A stretch of DNA of 64,000 bases from Adiantum capillus-veneris. Lineage: Eukaryota; Streptophyta; Polypodiopsida; Polypodiales; Pteridaceae. The notes under the pieces are model-generated. The model was not told the DNA's origin, made no database searches, and saw only the letters and a program-made list of their open reading frames with translations. This document shows positions 20,880 through 33,370 of the stretch, piece after piece. Position 1 is the stretch's first letter. Every line of letters begins with the position of its first letter. A program made the position numbers and the translations under genes. The stretch covers positions 90,734,529 through 90,798,528 of the forward strand of contig CM043959.1 of the NCBI GenBank assembly GCA_014529385.2. The letters are read 5' to 3'.

Positions 20880-21140
20880 CTCAGGCAGGTGTCGATAGAT
20901 ACATGTGTAGTGCTTGAGTTGTGGACCATGCTAGTCTTCTCGGATTGCGGATTGGAGCTCTGGTTAGCAAGTTATGATGATTTGAAGATTTTTTGGGGGC
21001 TAGGTTTGAGCCCACTTGTTCGCATCAGAGAATGCACCATGTGGCATCTTTTTGGCCTTGCCAAGGATCCTGAAGATAGTTTGCATCATGTAGAGCTAGC
21101 ACAAATTGACATCTCGTCAATCGGGTTCTTGGTCAGCGAG
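20880..21140 (+). repeat. Dispersed repeat X, copy 1
   Basis: GTGCTTGAGTTGTGGACCAT through GGATTGGAGCTCTGGTTAGC, GGGGGCTAGGTTTGAGCC and CTCGTCAATCGGG aligns with 58045-58290. Its left quarter aligns with 49795-49865. Divergence is high. A 153-codon frame (20712-21173, starting MKVPKCQVSVVECSVQ) spans it but is not open in the other copies and shows no known domain, so it is treated as chance. Confidence 0.55.
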
Positions 21141-22784
21141 ATACAGCAGGATGAAGTTGGGAGTTGGTGTTAATGAAGAGATTGACCGATGTGTTTTGCC
21201 TTTTGTGCGGCCTCCGATAGCGAGCTCAAAAGGATCAGAAGGGGACAAGGTTGGAACATCCCTGACATAATGAGGATCTGGCACAGCTTTATAGCTTGGC
21301 CATCGGGCATGGGAGCGGTAAAAGGGAGCATGGGGAAGGTGTGTCCAAAGCAAAGTAGTGTATAAAGGTGTTTTTTTGAAGATTTTCAATACTTGGAGGC
21401 TCAGTGGCCCAAGGGCCACCACGTGGAGCTGTTTTTTTCCCACATGCAATGAAGGAGGTCATTTGGCAGGGGTACATAGCCTAGGGCATGAGCCCCTTGG
21501 AAGGCATGTGAGGGAATAAGCTCTCCTTGGAGCTGTGAGCTATGGCGGATCTTGTTGGGCGCTGTGTGAGCGTGTGCCTGGTGGCACAGGGCATAAATGC
21601 CGGTGTTTTGGCTTGGTGGGAAATGCAGGATAGCGTCCGCTGGCGCGGACGATGGTGGTTGGGCCGGATGATGATGTGGCCGCCCAAAGAGGTTGGTCCC
21701 GCGACCCTTGGGGACCCTTGCCCCCCCCCCTGCCCAATAGCAACCTCGCTATTGATTGGCAAGGGGAGGGTTTCACAACGCGGCAGTGAGCAGAAGAGAG
21801 GGGACCCGGTCAAAATCCAAGGGAAAGGGAATGTAGCCGGCCGGGCCACTCCAAGGCCAAGACCAAAGAGAAAAGGCCATTCGAGCAAAGAGCAAGCCAA
21901 GGCAAGGCCAGGACCAGAAGGGATCAAAAGGAGAGACCAAAGAGACAATTCCAAGGCATGATCGAGCAAGGGAAAAAGGCAAAAGTGAAAGCCGGACTAA
22001 GAAGAAGGAAGGGAGAGAAAAATAGAGAGGGAAGAGGCTGGTGAAGGGTAGGTCAAGAGAGCCGGACAAAAGGTGGCCAAGGGTCAAAGCTAGGACAAAA
22101 GAGCAGTGCAAAGGGTAGGCCCACATTAGAAAAAATATGAACCCTCTAGGGGCCCTTTGGGATTAAAGTTAATTAGAGGTCAGCCAATAGGAAGAGGGTG
22201 GTGGACACACTCTATACCCTCAAAAAAGAAGGGGACAAGGTAGCCTTACACCTCTTAATTTTCTCTTACCTAGTGAGAAGGTAAGGGAGGTGGCTAGGGG
22301 CAAGAGGGGGGGGACCACTTTGACCTCTTTCCCCCCACTTTTTTGCCTGGATTTAAAAATACACTAAAAATTTCAAATTTTCAAAAAATTTCAAATTTCA
22401 AGTTTTCCCTCCTTAAAAGGTCCCCAAACCTATTTCATGGTCAAAAAAGTATTTTTGACCTTCAAAAGTTAAAAACGTGTACTAAAAAATCCAAAAAATT
22501 GATTAAAAAAAAAAACAAATCAAAACATCATTTTCACCCTCCAAAGTCTTTCCAAAGCTATTCTATAGCTAAAAAGTGTTTTTCTCTCTCTACAAACCCT
22601 TTTCCAAGCTCTCCATTGCTGCAACAACCACATGCACCCCCTATAGTCCATCATTATCTCTCTGCTAGCTTTCTCCCACCTCCATTGTAGCACCAAGCAA
22701 GCTCCTCCTTCATCTCTTCCCCTTGCCCACCACATAGTTTCACACCAAGCTAGCTCCTCTCCCTTCTCTCATCTCCATTACAAC
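21141..22784. other. Unassigned region with C-run, dyad and T/A-rich tract
   Basis: It includes a run of C around 21720-21730, an imperfect dyad CAATAGCAACCTCGCTATTG (21735-21754), purine-rich sequence (21800-22130) and an A/T-rich stretch (22340-22520). Open frames of 110-160 codons on both strands here are low-complexity, with no recognisable domain. It may be decayed retroelement. Confidence 0.4.
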
Positions 22785-23600
22785 ATGAAACAAGATTCTA
22801 CTCCTTCTACTTTTATTCACTCACACTACATGGAAACATCTACTCCCGAAGGTGGCAAAAGTATGAGCTCACATGAGTTGCATACCACAACAATAGGAGG
22901 TGTGAATATCGCGTGGGCATTGCAAGGGTTCATCTCCAACATAAAGATAGAATGGTAAGAAAACTACCCTTGCAGCTTACATTCACAGCTTAACATCATC
23001 TCCATCTTTAAGTTTATCATGCTGGAGAGAATTAACCTCTTTATGGATTTCAGTGTTTAGGCTTCACACCTCATAACACTTGGTGGCGCTATTTTGTTAA
23101 TGACTTTGGTGCGCCATCTATAGTTGTGTAGCATGTGATTTGAGTCTCAATGTAAGTAAGTTGTGTTATCTATGGAGAGTCGTCAAAGATTTTTCTTGTA
23201 ATTTATTCTTCATATAATTGTCATTAGATAATTGGAATGATATCATTTTGTACTTTATAACTTTGTGCTCACATAATCTTTTGTTTACTTGCAGATTCAA
23301 CTTGTTTTAAGAGGACATGAGCAAGCACCATGTGCAGAGATGGAAATCACTCTATTTTTGTTCCTTGAGGAACCTTTCACTACCATGTTAAAAGATTTTG
23401 ATAAGAATAGTAGGTGTTTTTTAGAATCTTGAACCAATAGGGACTCTCTAGGAGCTCTCATAGAAGCCATCCATATAGTACTACTATCTTCCCTAGTGTC
23501 ATAGACACACAAATACTCAAGTATATATGAATCTTTAGATGAGGAAGACAAATACTTGTAAGATAAGCCTAACAGCAACAACATTGTCTCCATTTGTAAT
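22785..23600 (+). pseudogene. Possible two-exon gene fragment, unknown product
   Basis: From ATG 22785, after a CT-rich leader, the reading MKQDSTPSTFIHSHYMET ... GGVNIAWALQGFISNIKIE looks coding and reaches a donor-like G/GTAAGA at 22955. A pyrimidine-rich acceptor TTTGTTTACTTGCAG ends near 23294. The following sequence reads IQLVLRGHEQAPCAEMEIT and LFLFLEEPFTTMLKDFDK before stops. The second part has three in-frame stops, and its antisense frame (23297-23593) is open for 98 codons, so the strand is uncertain. No family recognised. Confidence 0.28.
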
Positions 23601-24214
23601 TATTTTTCATGAGGCTTGATTCCTCTATAAATGTAATATATATATGTTTTTTTGTTAAATGGTGTTGCATTGAGTGAGAGTATTTAATTTAGACTACTGA
23701 AGTTTCATACATATCTGAAAAATATTGTTTACTTTTATGGATATTTTGATTTGCCTGTACGATGAATCAAGTCGCAAGTCTTAATCACTCCACCTTGAAG
23801 AAATTCAAGCAATATTTTGATTTCAGTTTAATCATTAATGGTTATTCTTATTAAAGTGGATCATAAACTTTGTCAAGATGTCCTCATTTGGGGATGTTGA
23901 ATATATATCATTAGCAATGTTTCACAAGAACACTAGGTGGACACAAGGAAGTAAAAATTGGCTCCTTGTTTGGTCTATTTCTAGTGTTTAATGTTTAGTG
24001 CACAGGATTTGTGAGGCCGTTGACATGGGGAGTTCACTAAAGTATATGTAACATAGCACATGTGTTCAGCAGAAGGGATTTTATATTCTTGTAAAGTTGC
24101 AGAAACATGTGTAGATAAGGCCTATAAGGGGTACTTTTAATCCATTCTAGTGGACGCACGTGATATAGGAAAATTTTACATAGTGAATGCTCCGGACCTT
24201 TGAACACAAAGAAA
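23601..24214. other. Noncoding, nothing recognised
   Basis: AT-rich with no domain or repeat boundary seen. Confidence 0.4.
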
Positions 24215-24233
24215 GGGGGGGGGGGGGGGGGGG
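24215..24233. repeat. Run of 19 G residues
   Basis: A homopolymer G tract sits about 120 bp upstream of the first of three hairpin units. Its length may include sequencing error. Confidence 0.6.
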
Positions 24234-24239
24234 CTCTTA

Positions 24240-25145
24240 TTACATCCGAGTGAAAAGAAGTGGAATTTGTACTGTCATGTTGCATAAAGATTTGCTTTCA
24301 CTTAATCTAAAAAAAATTTGGTATCCTGGGGTGCAGACAAAGCCATATAATGCAAAAAAAGGGGTGGCCACAAGGGCGAGTAGTGAGCCATCCAAAACTG
24401 CTGGATGGGCCATATGTGGGCCCTTGTGGCCACCCTTTTTTTGCATAATTAGGCTATTGCTGTACTCGAGAACCCTGGAAAAGATGAGATGAACCTAAAA
24501 TTGAACTTTTCAACCACATTATGCCTTCCTTCAACTCAACTTACTAGTTCCCTGCACCAAAAGGGAAAATCACATTGGACAGTATAAAAATCTAGTCTCA
24601 TGCTGCATAAACATCTAGTTTCATCAAATATTAACATTCTTGCTATTATAAGGGGCAGACAAGGCCATATAATGCAAAAAAAAGGGTGGCCACAAGGGCG
24701 CGCAGGTGAGCCATCCAAAACTGTTGGATGGGCCATCTGCACGCCCTTGTGGCCACCCTTTTTTTTGCATAATTAGGCTATTGTTGCACTCCAGGACCTT
24801 GGAAAAGGTGAGATGAATGTAAAATTTAACTTTTCAAGCATATTATGACTTCCTTCAACTCAACTTACTAGTCCCCTGCACCAAAAGGCCAAATCACATT
24901 GGAAAATATAAAAATCTAGTCTCATGCTACATAAACATTTGGTTTCATCAGCTATTAACATTTTTGCTATCCTAAGGGGCAAACAAAGCTAGAAAATGCA
25001 AAAAAAAGGGCAGCCACAAGGGCGCGCAGATGAGCCATCCAAAACTGCTTGATGGGCCATCTGCGCGCCCTTGTGGCCACCCTTTTTTTTGCATTTTCTA
25101 GCTTTGTTTGCTCCTTAGGATGGCAAAAATGTTAATATTTGATTT
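24240..25145. repeat. Three tandem units of about 320 bp, each with a long hairpin
   Basis: Hairpin 1 has stem 24352-24377 / 24420-24444. Hairpin 2 has stem 24674-24716 / 24726-24768 (43 nt with 4 mismatches). Hairpin 3 has arms about 24948-25039 / 25051-25143, roughly 92 nt, near perfect. All share the stem word GGTGGCCACAAGGGC and the loop AAAACTG. Units 1 and 2 are separated by a common spacer (CTTCAACTCAACTTACTAGT). Only unit 3 has the palindrome completed on both sides. Candidates are a foldback transposon or a source of hairpin RNA. Confidence 0.75.
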
Positions 25146-26899
25146 AAATTTAACTCTTCATGGCCAAAACCACTGAACTTAAAACACATGGATAAACCGA
25201 AAAGCCAAATCACTATGGAGACAGTAGACACAACTCTTAATCATTTTGTCATTGCAAAGTCATCTGAAATGATGTGAGCCTCTACAACTTCTTGAATAGC
25301 CTCCAACGCTATTGCTTGCATTTTATACTGATTTCCATAGCTTTGAAGCACCTCCTTCACCGTGTGAGCATATTTTTGATGCATAGCCATGATTCAAGTG
25401 TTAAGTTTTTTTTTTTTTTTTAAGTGTTGAACTTTTCGATTGTTTTCAACAATTTCTAGATTTCAATCGGCTCTGAATCTGTCTGGGCTTGTCTCACATG
25501 AATTTGTTCATCTCATCGCGTTCTTCGACCATCATGTGATGAGAAAAAATCATATCTTGCTCGCATTCTCCAAAAATCAACGTGCAAGTTGACAATTTAT
25601 TTAAAAATGATGTAAAACATACATTTTTTACTTTTTTCTTAATCTACGGGTTCCAACGAGCATTAAAACCATGGAATCTGAAAATACTCAAAGAACCATT
25701 GTTTTTTATTGTGTTAAGCACTGTATTTCCTACATACAAAACTTTCCCAAAATCTTGCCCTAACACCTTCAAAAGTGGCTTCCAAGGAGTGTACTCGGTC
25801 AAAATTTGAAACTGAAGAAAAACAATCAGAATGAACTCCTAGATTGTGTATAAACTTTAGAATAACCAAAATTTTCTTCAAAAAAAAGTTATGCTAAAAA
25901 TTTGAAAATAGCCCCCCATTGGACTCCCCACAACGATAGAAGTCAAAGGGTTCAAGGAGAGGTATGGTGTCACAAGTGCATGGTGGGAATCTCATCGAGG
26001 TTTATTCCGTCAAGATCTCTTGTACTTTATCATGTCTTCTCATGTACAATCTTACCAAAAAAAAATGACACTTTAAATGACTACAAATCTTATTTAACTT
26101 ATCAAACAATCTAAAATATGGTAGACCAAGAGTGCTCTTACACATCAACAAACAAAAAAGTCCAAACTTCTTCTCATTAACTTTGATAAACATACATTCG
26201 TGAACAACTTCCAAGGAATAGTGCAGTCATAGTTCTTACATCCATTCCATGACATGGTATGCTCATGGGGTGACCTATCATATAAAAATATCTCTGGTGG
26301 GGGTGACCTCATGTTAGGAAAGGGTGTGCTGCTGATGAAAAGTTGTTGTATTGTCCTACTAGGGATCTCTCCATGTTAGCATAGTGATTTTTGGTGTAGT
26401 GGGAGCCACATTGCTTGAGGAGAGCTTTGTGCCACCGTAAAAGCTTCATGTTATGCTAGTTCCTTGAGCCATTCTTGCATTAGGATGAGATTACCCACCT
26501 CTAATAAGGATGGATTTGAAGCACCTACCTGCAAGATGTAACAAAGAAGGCTGTTTTAGAGGAAAAGTGGTGACACTTGACCTCTCTAACCTGCACCCAC
26601 TGTTTCTTGTAATGCCACTGTTTTGAGCTGAAGCTTGACATTCGTGCATCCATGAATGCAAAGAAGCACCTGCACCCATACACAACCAATTGCAATAGCC
26701 CAACAAGCCTACTTCTTCCCTCCCAAGATATTGAAGAACCATACACATTCGTCTCACTGACAGTATGACGATCTTGGGATGACCTCTGCTCACCCTCACG
26801 TGCGGCCTTCGGTGCAAACACCGCGGACAAGCAATATGTACGATTTGTGATGTCCGTGAGCACCATGGCAGCTGTTACATGAGGAAGCAAAGAATGAAA
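25146..26899. other. Noncoding, nothing recognised
   Basis: No supported gene. Frames of 108-121 codons on the minus strand at 26491-26890 have no domain. A short poly-T run lies at about 25407-25421. Confidence 0.4.
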
Positions 26900-27125
26900 A
26901 GAAAGAGGGGGGAGGGAGAGGGAGGAACATGGGAGGAGAGAAGGGGGCAGAGGGGGAGAGGGAGAGAGAGGGGAGGAGGAGGAGAGAAGGGGGTAGGGAG
27001 GGAGAGGAGAGGAACATGGGAGGAGAGAAGTGGGCAGAGGGGGAGAGGGAGAGAGAGGGGAGGAGGAGGAGAGAAGGGGGTAGGGAGGGAGAGGAGAGGG
27101 AGAGAGGAGGAAGGAGGAGAGAACA
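26900..27125 (+). repeat. GA-rich minisatellite, 87-bp period
   Basis: The phrase GAACATGGGAGGAGAGAAG recurs at 26925 and 27012 within an almost pure purine strand of over 200 nt. Open frames on either strand are low-complexity artefacts. Confidence 0.8.
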
Positions 27126-30100
27126 AAGGTTTTTTTTTTTTTTGGGATTTTTTTTTGAAAAAGTGGACTTTTAGTGTTTGTAGGTTTAAAAAAATGTCAA
27201 AAAATGATTTTTTGATGTGCATATATGTTGGGAGGGAGTTTTAAGTCAAAAATAAGTAAAAATAACTTTTTTGAAAAAAAGTCAAATTTTGGCTTTTAGT
27301 GACCCACGTTTTTGCTGATGTGGCCACACCCCTTTACTCCCTTCACTTTCCAAAAGCTAGAGAAAGAAAATGACCTCTTAGGTCCACATCCTACATGTGT
27401 CTAAAAAAAAGGCTAGAAAAGTCTACTCAAAACTAACTTCTTGAATGCCCTTGTCCCCTTAACCCTACACAACATTAGCCTTAATCCCTAAAAATTAAGA
27501 TTCCTTACAAGGCCCATGCAAAGTCCATATTTCTCCTAATGAAAGGGGTAAAAATAATGAGGAAAAAAAAAAGTAACAAAAAGCATAGAGGCAATAGCGA
27601 CCTCGCTATTGCATCCCCCCAAGTGCAAAAAAGAGAGAAAGAGAAAGCAGATGAAGCAAAGCGGTGTCTGCTTCCCAAAGATACTAAATCAAGATACTAA
27701 GTCAAGGTGCCAAATGGACCAATTGAAGTGTAAATTCCAAAATTAAAGGCCCCCCTATAAAGATCAAATTTTCATCAAATTAGGAGCTTTTTTCTTAGCC
27801 TTTTTGGTGCCGTTTGAAGCCTGCAAAGTAGAGTTCTCTAATAGACCAACCCCTTTGTAACTTTTTCTTGAAAATGGCCATAGTGATGGCAGTGCAAGCC
27901 AATGTACATGCTTTTTGAAGTGCAATCAAGCCACCGTTTCCCCCTCTTGTTGTTGCTTCCCCTTTCCCCCTCCTCTTTTTCCTGCTTTCATGTTCCCCCT
28001 CGATGCCAGTTGTGTGGAAGTGTGTGCCCCCCCGGACCGACGCGGTTTTGTGTGAGAGAGTGAGATTGAGCGGTTGTGAGCGTGTGTAAGGGTGGAGCCA
28101 GACCATGGTAGCAGGTGTGCGTTGTGTGGTGGATTTGTGAAGTGTGTGAGCGGTGTAAGTTGAGCACACGATAGTCTCCTAGTGTAAGGTGTGTTTTCTG
28201 AAGGTGCTTCCCGAGAGGACAGGGGTGTTGTGGATAACCGGAGCTATAGAGAGGCCCTTGTGTTGGTGCCGAGTGTGCTCCCCCATTCCCCCTCTACAAC
28301 GTGCTTGCTAACTCAAGCTAAAAATCCCACAAAAAAGAAATCCCCCACACCCTTTTGACATCCTATGTCATGTCCATATGTAAAAATTTACAAAAAACGG
28401 GGTTCTGAAAACGCGTGCAATAGCGTAAGCGCCAATGATTTTTTACGAGCTTCTGGTGTGCGATTCGGCAAGGCATCAACATTTGTCGCAAGTCTAACGG
28501 TAAAATTTTGAGTCCAATGAATAACTTGATTTTGACAGATTAATTCAGTGAGGGCCATGCCAAGTATCCCCGGCTGCAATGCCTTCCCTCAACTACACCA
28601 TGATTCCCATCCTCCCACTTGAGATTGACACCAAGACAAGACTCCTCCTACTCTTCAATGCCAAGTCAAGGGTGTGCTAACGTTCAATTTTGTTGGTTGG
28701 GTCCCTTAACCCGGAAATACCTTTCCTTCTCAGCTCCACTTACTATTCAAAGTTATCAGACTAAATTAGAACATCAACATTTGGCGGGGTCAACTAGTGG
28801 GAGTTCTCTAATTCACCCTTGGTTCAAGGTCACTGACACTTTCGTCCCAGCTAGGACCGAGCAGAGCCATCATTACATTCCCCTAAGTTGAGTGGAATTA
28901 TTGCCTATGCAAATCCCTCGTTCCCAAGTTTGGTTCCCACTCCGTAGATTGATTCCCTTTCCCCATGCTTGACTCAACTTATTGGACAACATATAGTTGG
29001 GTTCATCTTTCCAGCCAAAAAATTATCCTCCAAAATGCACCCACCTATACCAAACCGTTTGATAAATGTACTTTTTGAAGGTAGTACTATGATACTAGAA
29101 ACCAATATTCCAGTCATGTCGATCAATGAATACATTTCAAGCAATTGAAAACAACATGCAAACTGTTGCATACCCTTGCAAGTGTGCATTTATCAGATCG
29201 TTCCCACCTTTTTACTCCTTTGAATATTTTTATTTTTTTCTTTCTTTAGTAATAGTAAATATATTTAGTTAATTTTTTAAGAAATCACATATACCTTCCC
29301 AAGAATATCCTGATCGTTGTCCCAAGACTCGGAAATTTTATCTCCTCCACCACGTGTTGAGGTGGCACCTTCACACAATTTCCGTTTCATTATTTTGTTT
29401 GGGAAAGTCCTTAAAACAATCTACTTTAGGTTCCTTTTTAGAAAAATGTTTGAGAAGTAGAGCACTATCCGGTTGATGCGGACAAGTGCGGGATAGCCCA
29501 TTTAGGTTCCTAGCCTTTCCAAAGTTCATTTTTACCAAACAATTTTGACAGCAAGTATTCTTTAATTTTGAAAGCAAGTGTTCTTTAATCAGACATAACT
29601 CCCTTCCTTATTTTATCCATTCCCAGGATCCTTTTCTTCTTTCCTTATCTCGACAGTATTAGGCCTACCCGGACTATGCCAATTGCCATGCGTATCTGCA
29701 GGTCCCTATCACCCGGCCGGAATTCACTCCCATTATATTCTAGGCTAGTGGATGAATGTGAGCTCAGAATATAAACCAACGGTTCTCAATCCTAGTAAAA
29801 AAGGACCATTTCCTCTTGTATACCACATGCAAACACTTGCGCAGGCCTTTTACCAACCAATATAAGACAATTATACACGTAAACTTCTATGTTATTCTAG
29901 GGCTATCCACCTCCAACCTTCTCAATAAATTCTTAGTCCTAGGTGAAATTTAGAGTAGGTTCTTTGCATTAAAATCCTTTGGTTCCTATATCCTTTTAAT
30001 GTCTACTCAAGCATGTCATTAAAAAAAACGACGAGTCTCTTGAGAGTTAGAGTTTTGTCTCCACATAAGTTTCAAGTTAACGCCGTCTTGAACGAGTCCC

Positions 30101-30180
30101 ATTGGTTTTCTTTACATCATTTGCAATCCATGGCGCATCTCCATGGAAGCCATAGGAGTTTTATGTTCACGTAATTTTAG
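27126..30180. other. Unassigned, AT-rich; contains a perfect dyad
   Basis: CAATAGCGACCTCGCTATTG at 27592-27611 is a perfect inverted repeat (9-bp arms, 2-bp centre) that also occurs imperfectly at 21735. A minus-strand 63-codon frame at 28388-28579 (NVDALPNRTPEARKKS) reads like protein but is not recognised. Nothing else is supportable. Confidence 0.4.
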
Positions 30181-30604
30181 TATGATCTCCAGTCACCTAT
30201 GGTTAAAGAGATTTCTTTCTACTCTCTATATGCCATATTAGTCTGGTAATCTAGAGAACTTGAAACAATGGAACTTGAAATATAAATATGATCCCTAGTC
30301 ACCTATGTTTAAAGAGAGTGCTTTCCACTCTCTCTATGCCATATTAGTCTGGTAATCTAGAAAACTTGAAACAATGGAGCTTGAAATATAAGTATGATTT
30401 CCAGTCACCTATGGTTAAAGAGAGTGTTTTCTGCTCTCTTTATGTCATATTAGTCTGGTAATCTAGAGAAGTTGAAACAATGGAAATTGAAATATAAGTA
30501 TAATCTCTAGTCACCTATTGTTAAATAGAGTGCTTTCTACTCTCTATTTCATATTAGTCTGGTAATCTAGAGAACTTGAAACAACGGAAACTTGAAATAA
30601 CATC
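30181..30604 (+). repeat. Four tandem copies of a 106-bp unit
   Basis: TATGATCTCCAGTCACCTAT-type starts occur at 30181, 30287, 30393 and 30499, exactly 106 bp apart. Each unit carries CATATTAGTCTGGTAATC and a small inverted repeat (AGAGAGTG...CACTCTCT in unit 2). Noncoding. Confidence 0.85.
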
Positions 30605-33079
30605 AGACTAGTGCCGATCAGCAAACGGGGTTATTTTGTAATTTATTCTTCCAAAAAACAGAAATCTTGCTTAGGAAATTCAATATCTTAAGCATGAATG
30701 TATTTAGAATGAGAAATAACTCAATGATGAAGACAATTATATGCAAAACCTTACTTTGATGTATGCGGTATTCTTCTCCTTGATTGTGGAGAGTATTTGA
30801 AGAGGTATGTTTGTTGTAGACGGCTCTCTCCACTTCTTTCCTTGTCTCAAAGACCACCAATTTGTTACTTGGAATGCAAGGAGGAAAGGAGATAAGGGAG
30901 ATTCAAGCTATGGAAAGCTTGAATGTTAGGGGAGAGAAGAGGAAGAGCATAATGACAAGCTCAATTATGGTTTTGGCCATGGTTACTCATGGAGAGAAGA
31001 GTGTGTGTAAGAGTGTGTGTAGAGGGTGTGTTTGTACGATGGCTTAACTCTATGTATTTCTCCACGCTTACTATCAAGCTTCTCTTTCAAAAAATTGAAA
31101 GAGAGAAAGTAGTGGAAGAGTGGACAAAGGCTTCCTTTTATGCTTTTTTTAAAAATTCTTTAGTTTATCATTGATAGCTTTTCGACCTTATCAAGATAAG
31201 TTTCTTACTTTTTAAAACTTCTTCAATAAGTTACTTACTCACCTTATCCTTATCTTCCCTTTATCCTCATCTTTATTTTTTCTTTACAAATTTTCTTGAA
31301 GAAAATGCTAATTTCTTATGCATTGGTTAAGTCCATGTTTCCATGGCATCAACCAAAAATGTCACGTGGATATACTTCGGTGCTTGGATTTGGCCGGATT
31401 TTTAATTTTATTTTTTATTTTTTTATTCCATATATTTAATATTTTCTATGTTTACTATTTTTCTTTCAAGTTGGTGACTTTGAGGTGTTGGTCATGAGTA
31501 CAGCTAGAAGGAGGCCCTTACAAACTCCCCAACAAAAGGAAAGAGATCCCCTCAGCTCGTAACAATACATGAAGGCGTTTAGGTTTCTCCCACAAGCTAC
31601 CACTATTTAATATAAAATATATGGTATTAATTTAGCTTTAGCAGTAAGCCATCGTCCTATATAAATTATGAAATATCTGCTCTTTCTTTAAATAGTCTTC
31701 AACTTCTTTGTAGACTTTATCTCCTTGTAGGCCCATCCTTTCCTTACTTCCTTTACCCTTGTTTTTTATGGCATCCTGTCAACAGGATTCGGTCTTATCC
31801 TTAAGCATTCCTCACTTGCAAAATGCAGGCAAAGCTATCAAGATGGAATTCTTAGAGAGTTACAAACATCTACTCTTCTTAGAGCAAGGTTCTTCGATCA
31901 GACAGACGATATGGAGGCCTTGGAAATATAGCATAAGGGTAACTCTTTGAGGTTGAGAACACTTTTGCAACAATGTACGATTGTTTAGGGTTGCTAAAGC
32001 TTTGGGCCTTGGTCCCCAATTTTACTATATAATAAGATCACTCAATCATGGCTTCTCCAAAAGGTTATTCTTTTCACACAAATTATCCCTTCTTCTAAGA
32101 TATACTTGTATCTGCATTTTGGTTTACCTCTTAGGGGTCCTTTTGTCTTCTCTCCTCATACCAGCATGGTGACTTTATTCTTCAGCTCCACTGTTGAGTA
32201 GCCTACAAATCGTGATATCAGGTTGCTGATCACTGGCCCAAATATTTTCGTTCACCAAGTGAAGAACCCTGTGTAGAATGCTTTCTCAAATGCCAACATA
32301 TGAGGAGATCTTTTGTCTTCTCTCCTCATACCAGAGAGATTAGTGAAGCCATTTCTCGTTGGGTCATTTCAATGGAAGAAAGTCCTAACATGTGTTGAGC
32401 TTGTGACTCTTGCTACTGTAACCATGCAATGGAAGGTATGGTCAATTTGTAAGTTTGTCCTCCTTCTTAATGTAAATTTAAATAATAGGGTTGAATTTCC
32501 AATTCTTGGCCCCATAAGGCTATCCAAGTAACTCCCTTTGTTCTCTTGTTCTTTTTTTCTTAGCTTTTGTGATTACGAGGGCTCTGCTTGTTGTTATAGT
32601 TTTTTCTTTGTAATCATGAGTTGTATCCATCAACTGAAGTCTCTACAAAAGCAAAATTTAAATCTTTAAGTGCTAAAGCGGGAATTGGTAATAAGCACGA
32701 CAACTAAAGTGGCAATGATTCTAATAATATACATGGTAATAAGCACGGAAATATCCACGATAATAACGAAAATACAAAAAAAGGCTCCGTGCTCTCCTCT
32801 CTCTTCTTTGGCCAGCCCACTTTGGACTCTCTCTCTACAAAACACGATAAAAGGTCATAATAAATGTTTTAAGATTTTCTTCGTGTACCATGTAAAGCCT
32901 TTCAGATATACGATGAATGCAAGGATGCATTCGCTCGGGTAAACTGTCTGTGGTGATCGAGAAAAGAGTATGTGCTAAAAAATGTGTGTGTTTTATGTAT
33001 ATGTATGTCTAGGTTTAGGTTTAGGATTTAGGATTATTTAAAACAATGTAAACTTTGGCAAAAATGGCTTGTTCTTGAG
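30605..33079. other. Noncoding, nothing recognised
   Basis: Short frames only. A telomere-like patch, TAGGTTTAGGTTTAGG, lies at about 33010-33030. Some segments (30640-31550) have the look of a decayed LTR, but no boundary or primer site could be found. Confidence 0.35.
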
Positions 33080-33370
33080 CTGTTTTCGCATGCCATCTTG
33101 CATGTAGCTTGTTAGGTTTAGGCATGTAATAGTCGTTTGCAAGCTCACATGCACAAACGACTCATATGAAGGTTGTTTCTAAAGTCTGCTCCATTTTTGC
33201 CTCCCAAAAACACTGTGGACTTTGAAAATGGATCCGTGAGCTGTTGTTTCATGTGATCTTGCAAAAATCTTTCATGCAGCATCCATGTGTTTATGTATGT
33301 AGTCGTTTGTAAGCTCACATGTGCAAACAACTCACACAAAAGTTGTTTTTGAAGTCCACCACATTTTTGA
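33080..33370. repeat. Palindromic satellite, two units (about 170 bp)
   Basis: GTTTGCAAGCTCACATG at about 33136 and GTTTGTAAGCTCACATG at about 33306 are 170 bp apart. Within each unit, CAAAGTCCAC-like and GTGGACTTTG-like words form an inverted repeat. It is the same family as 34560-35330. Confidence 0.7.

Noticed and set aside
21542-21961. 139-codon plus-strand frame and opposing 162-codon frame
   Set aside because: Mutually antisense, biased composition, no recognised domain and no promoter or splice support.
26879-27244. Arg/Gly/Glu-rich frames of 80-120 codons on both strands
   Set aside because: Produced by the GA-rich minisatellite; pure low complexity.
30417-30549. Apparent compensatory change in the 106-bp repeat hairpins (AAAGAGAG/CTCTCTTT against AAATAGAG/CTCTATTT)
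   Set aside because: The second pairing arises from a 2-bp length difference between units, so it is not good evidence for a conserved RNA structure.
33010-33030. Telomere-like TTTAGG repeats
   Set aside because: Only three short degenerate units; plant telomeres use TTTAGGG and no longer array is present.
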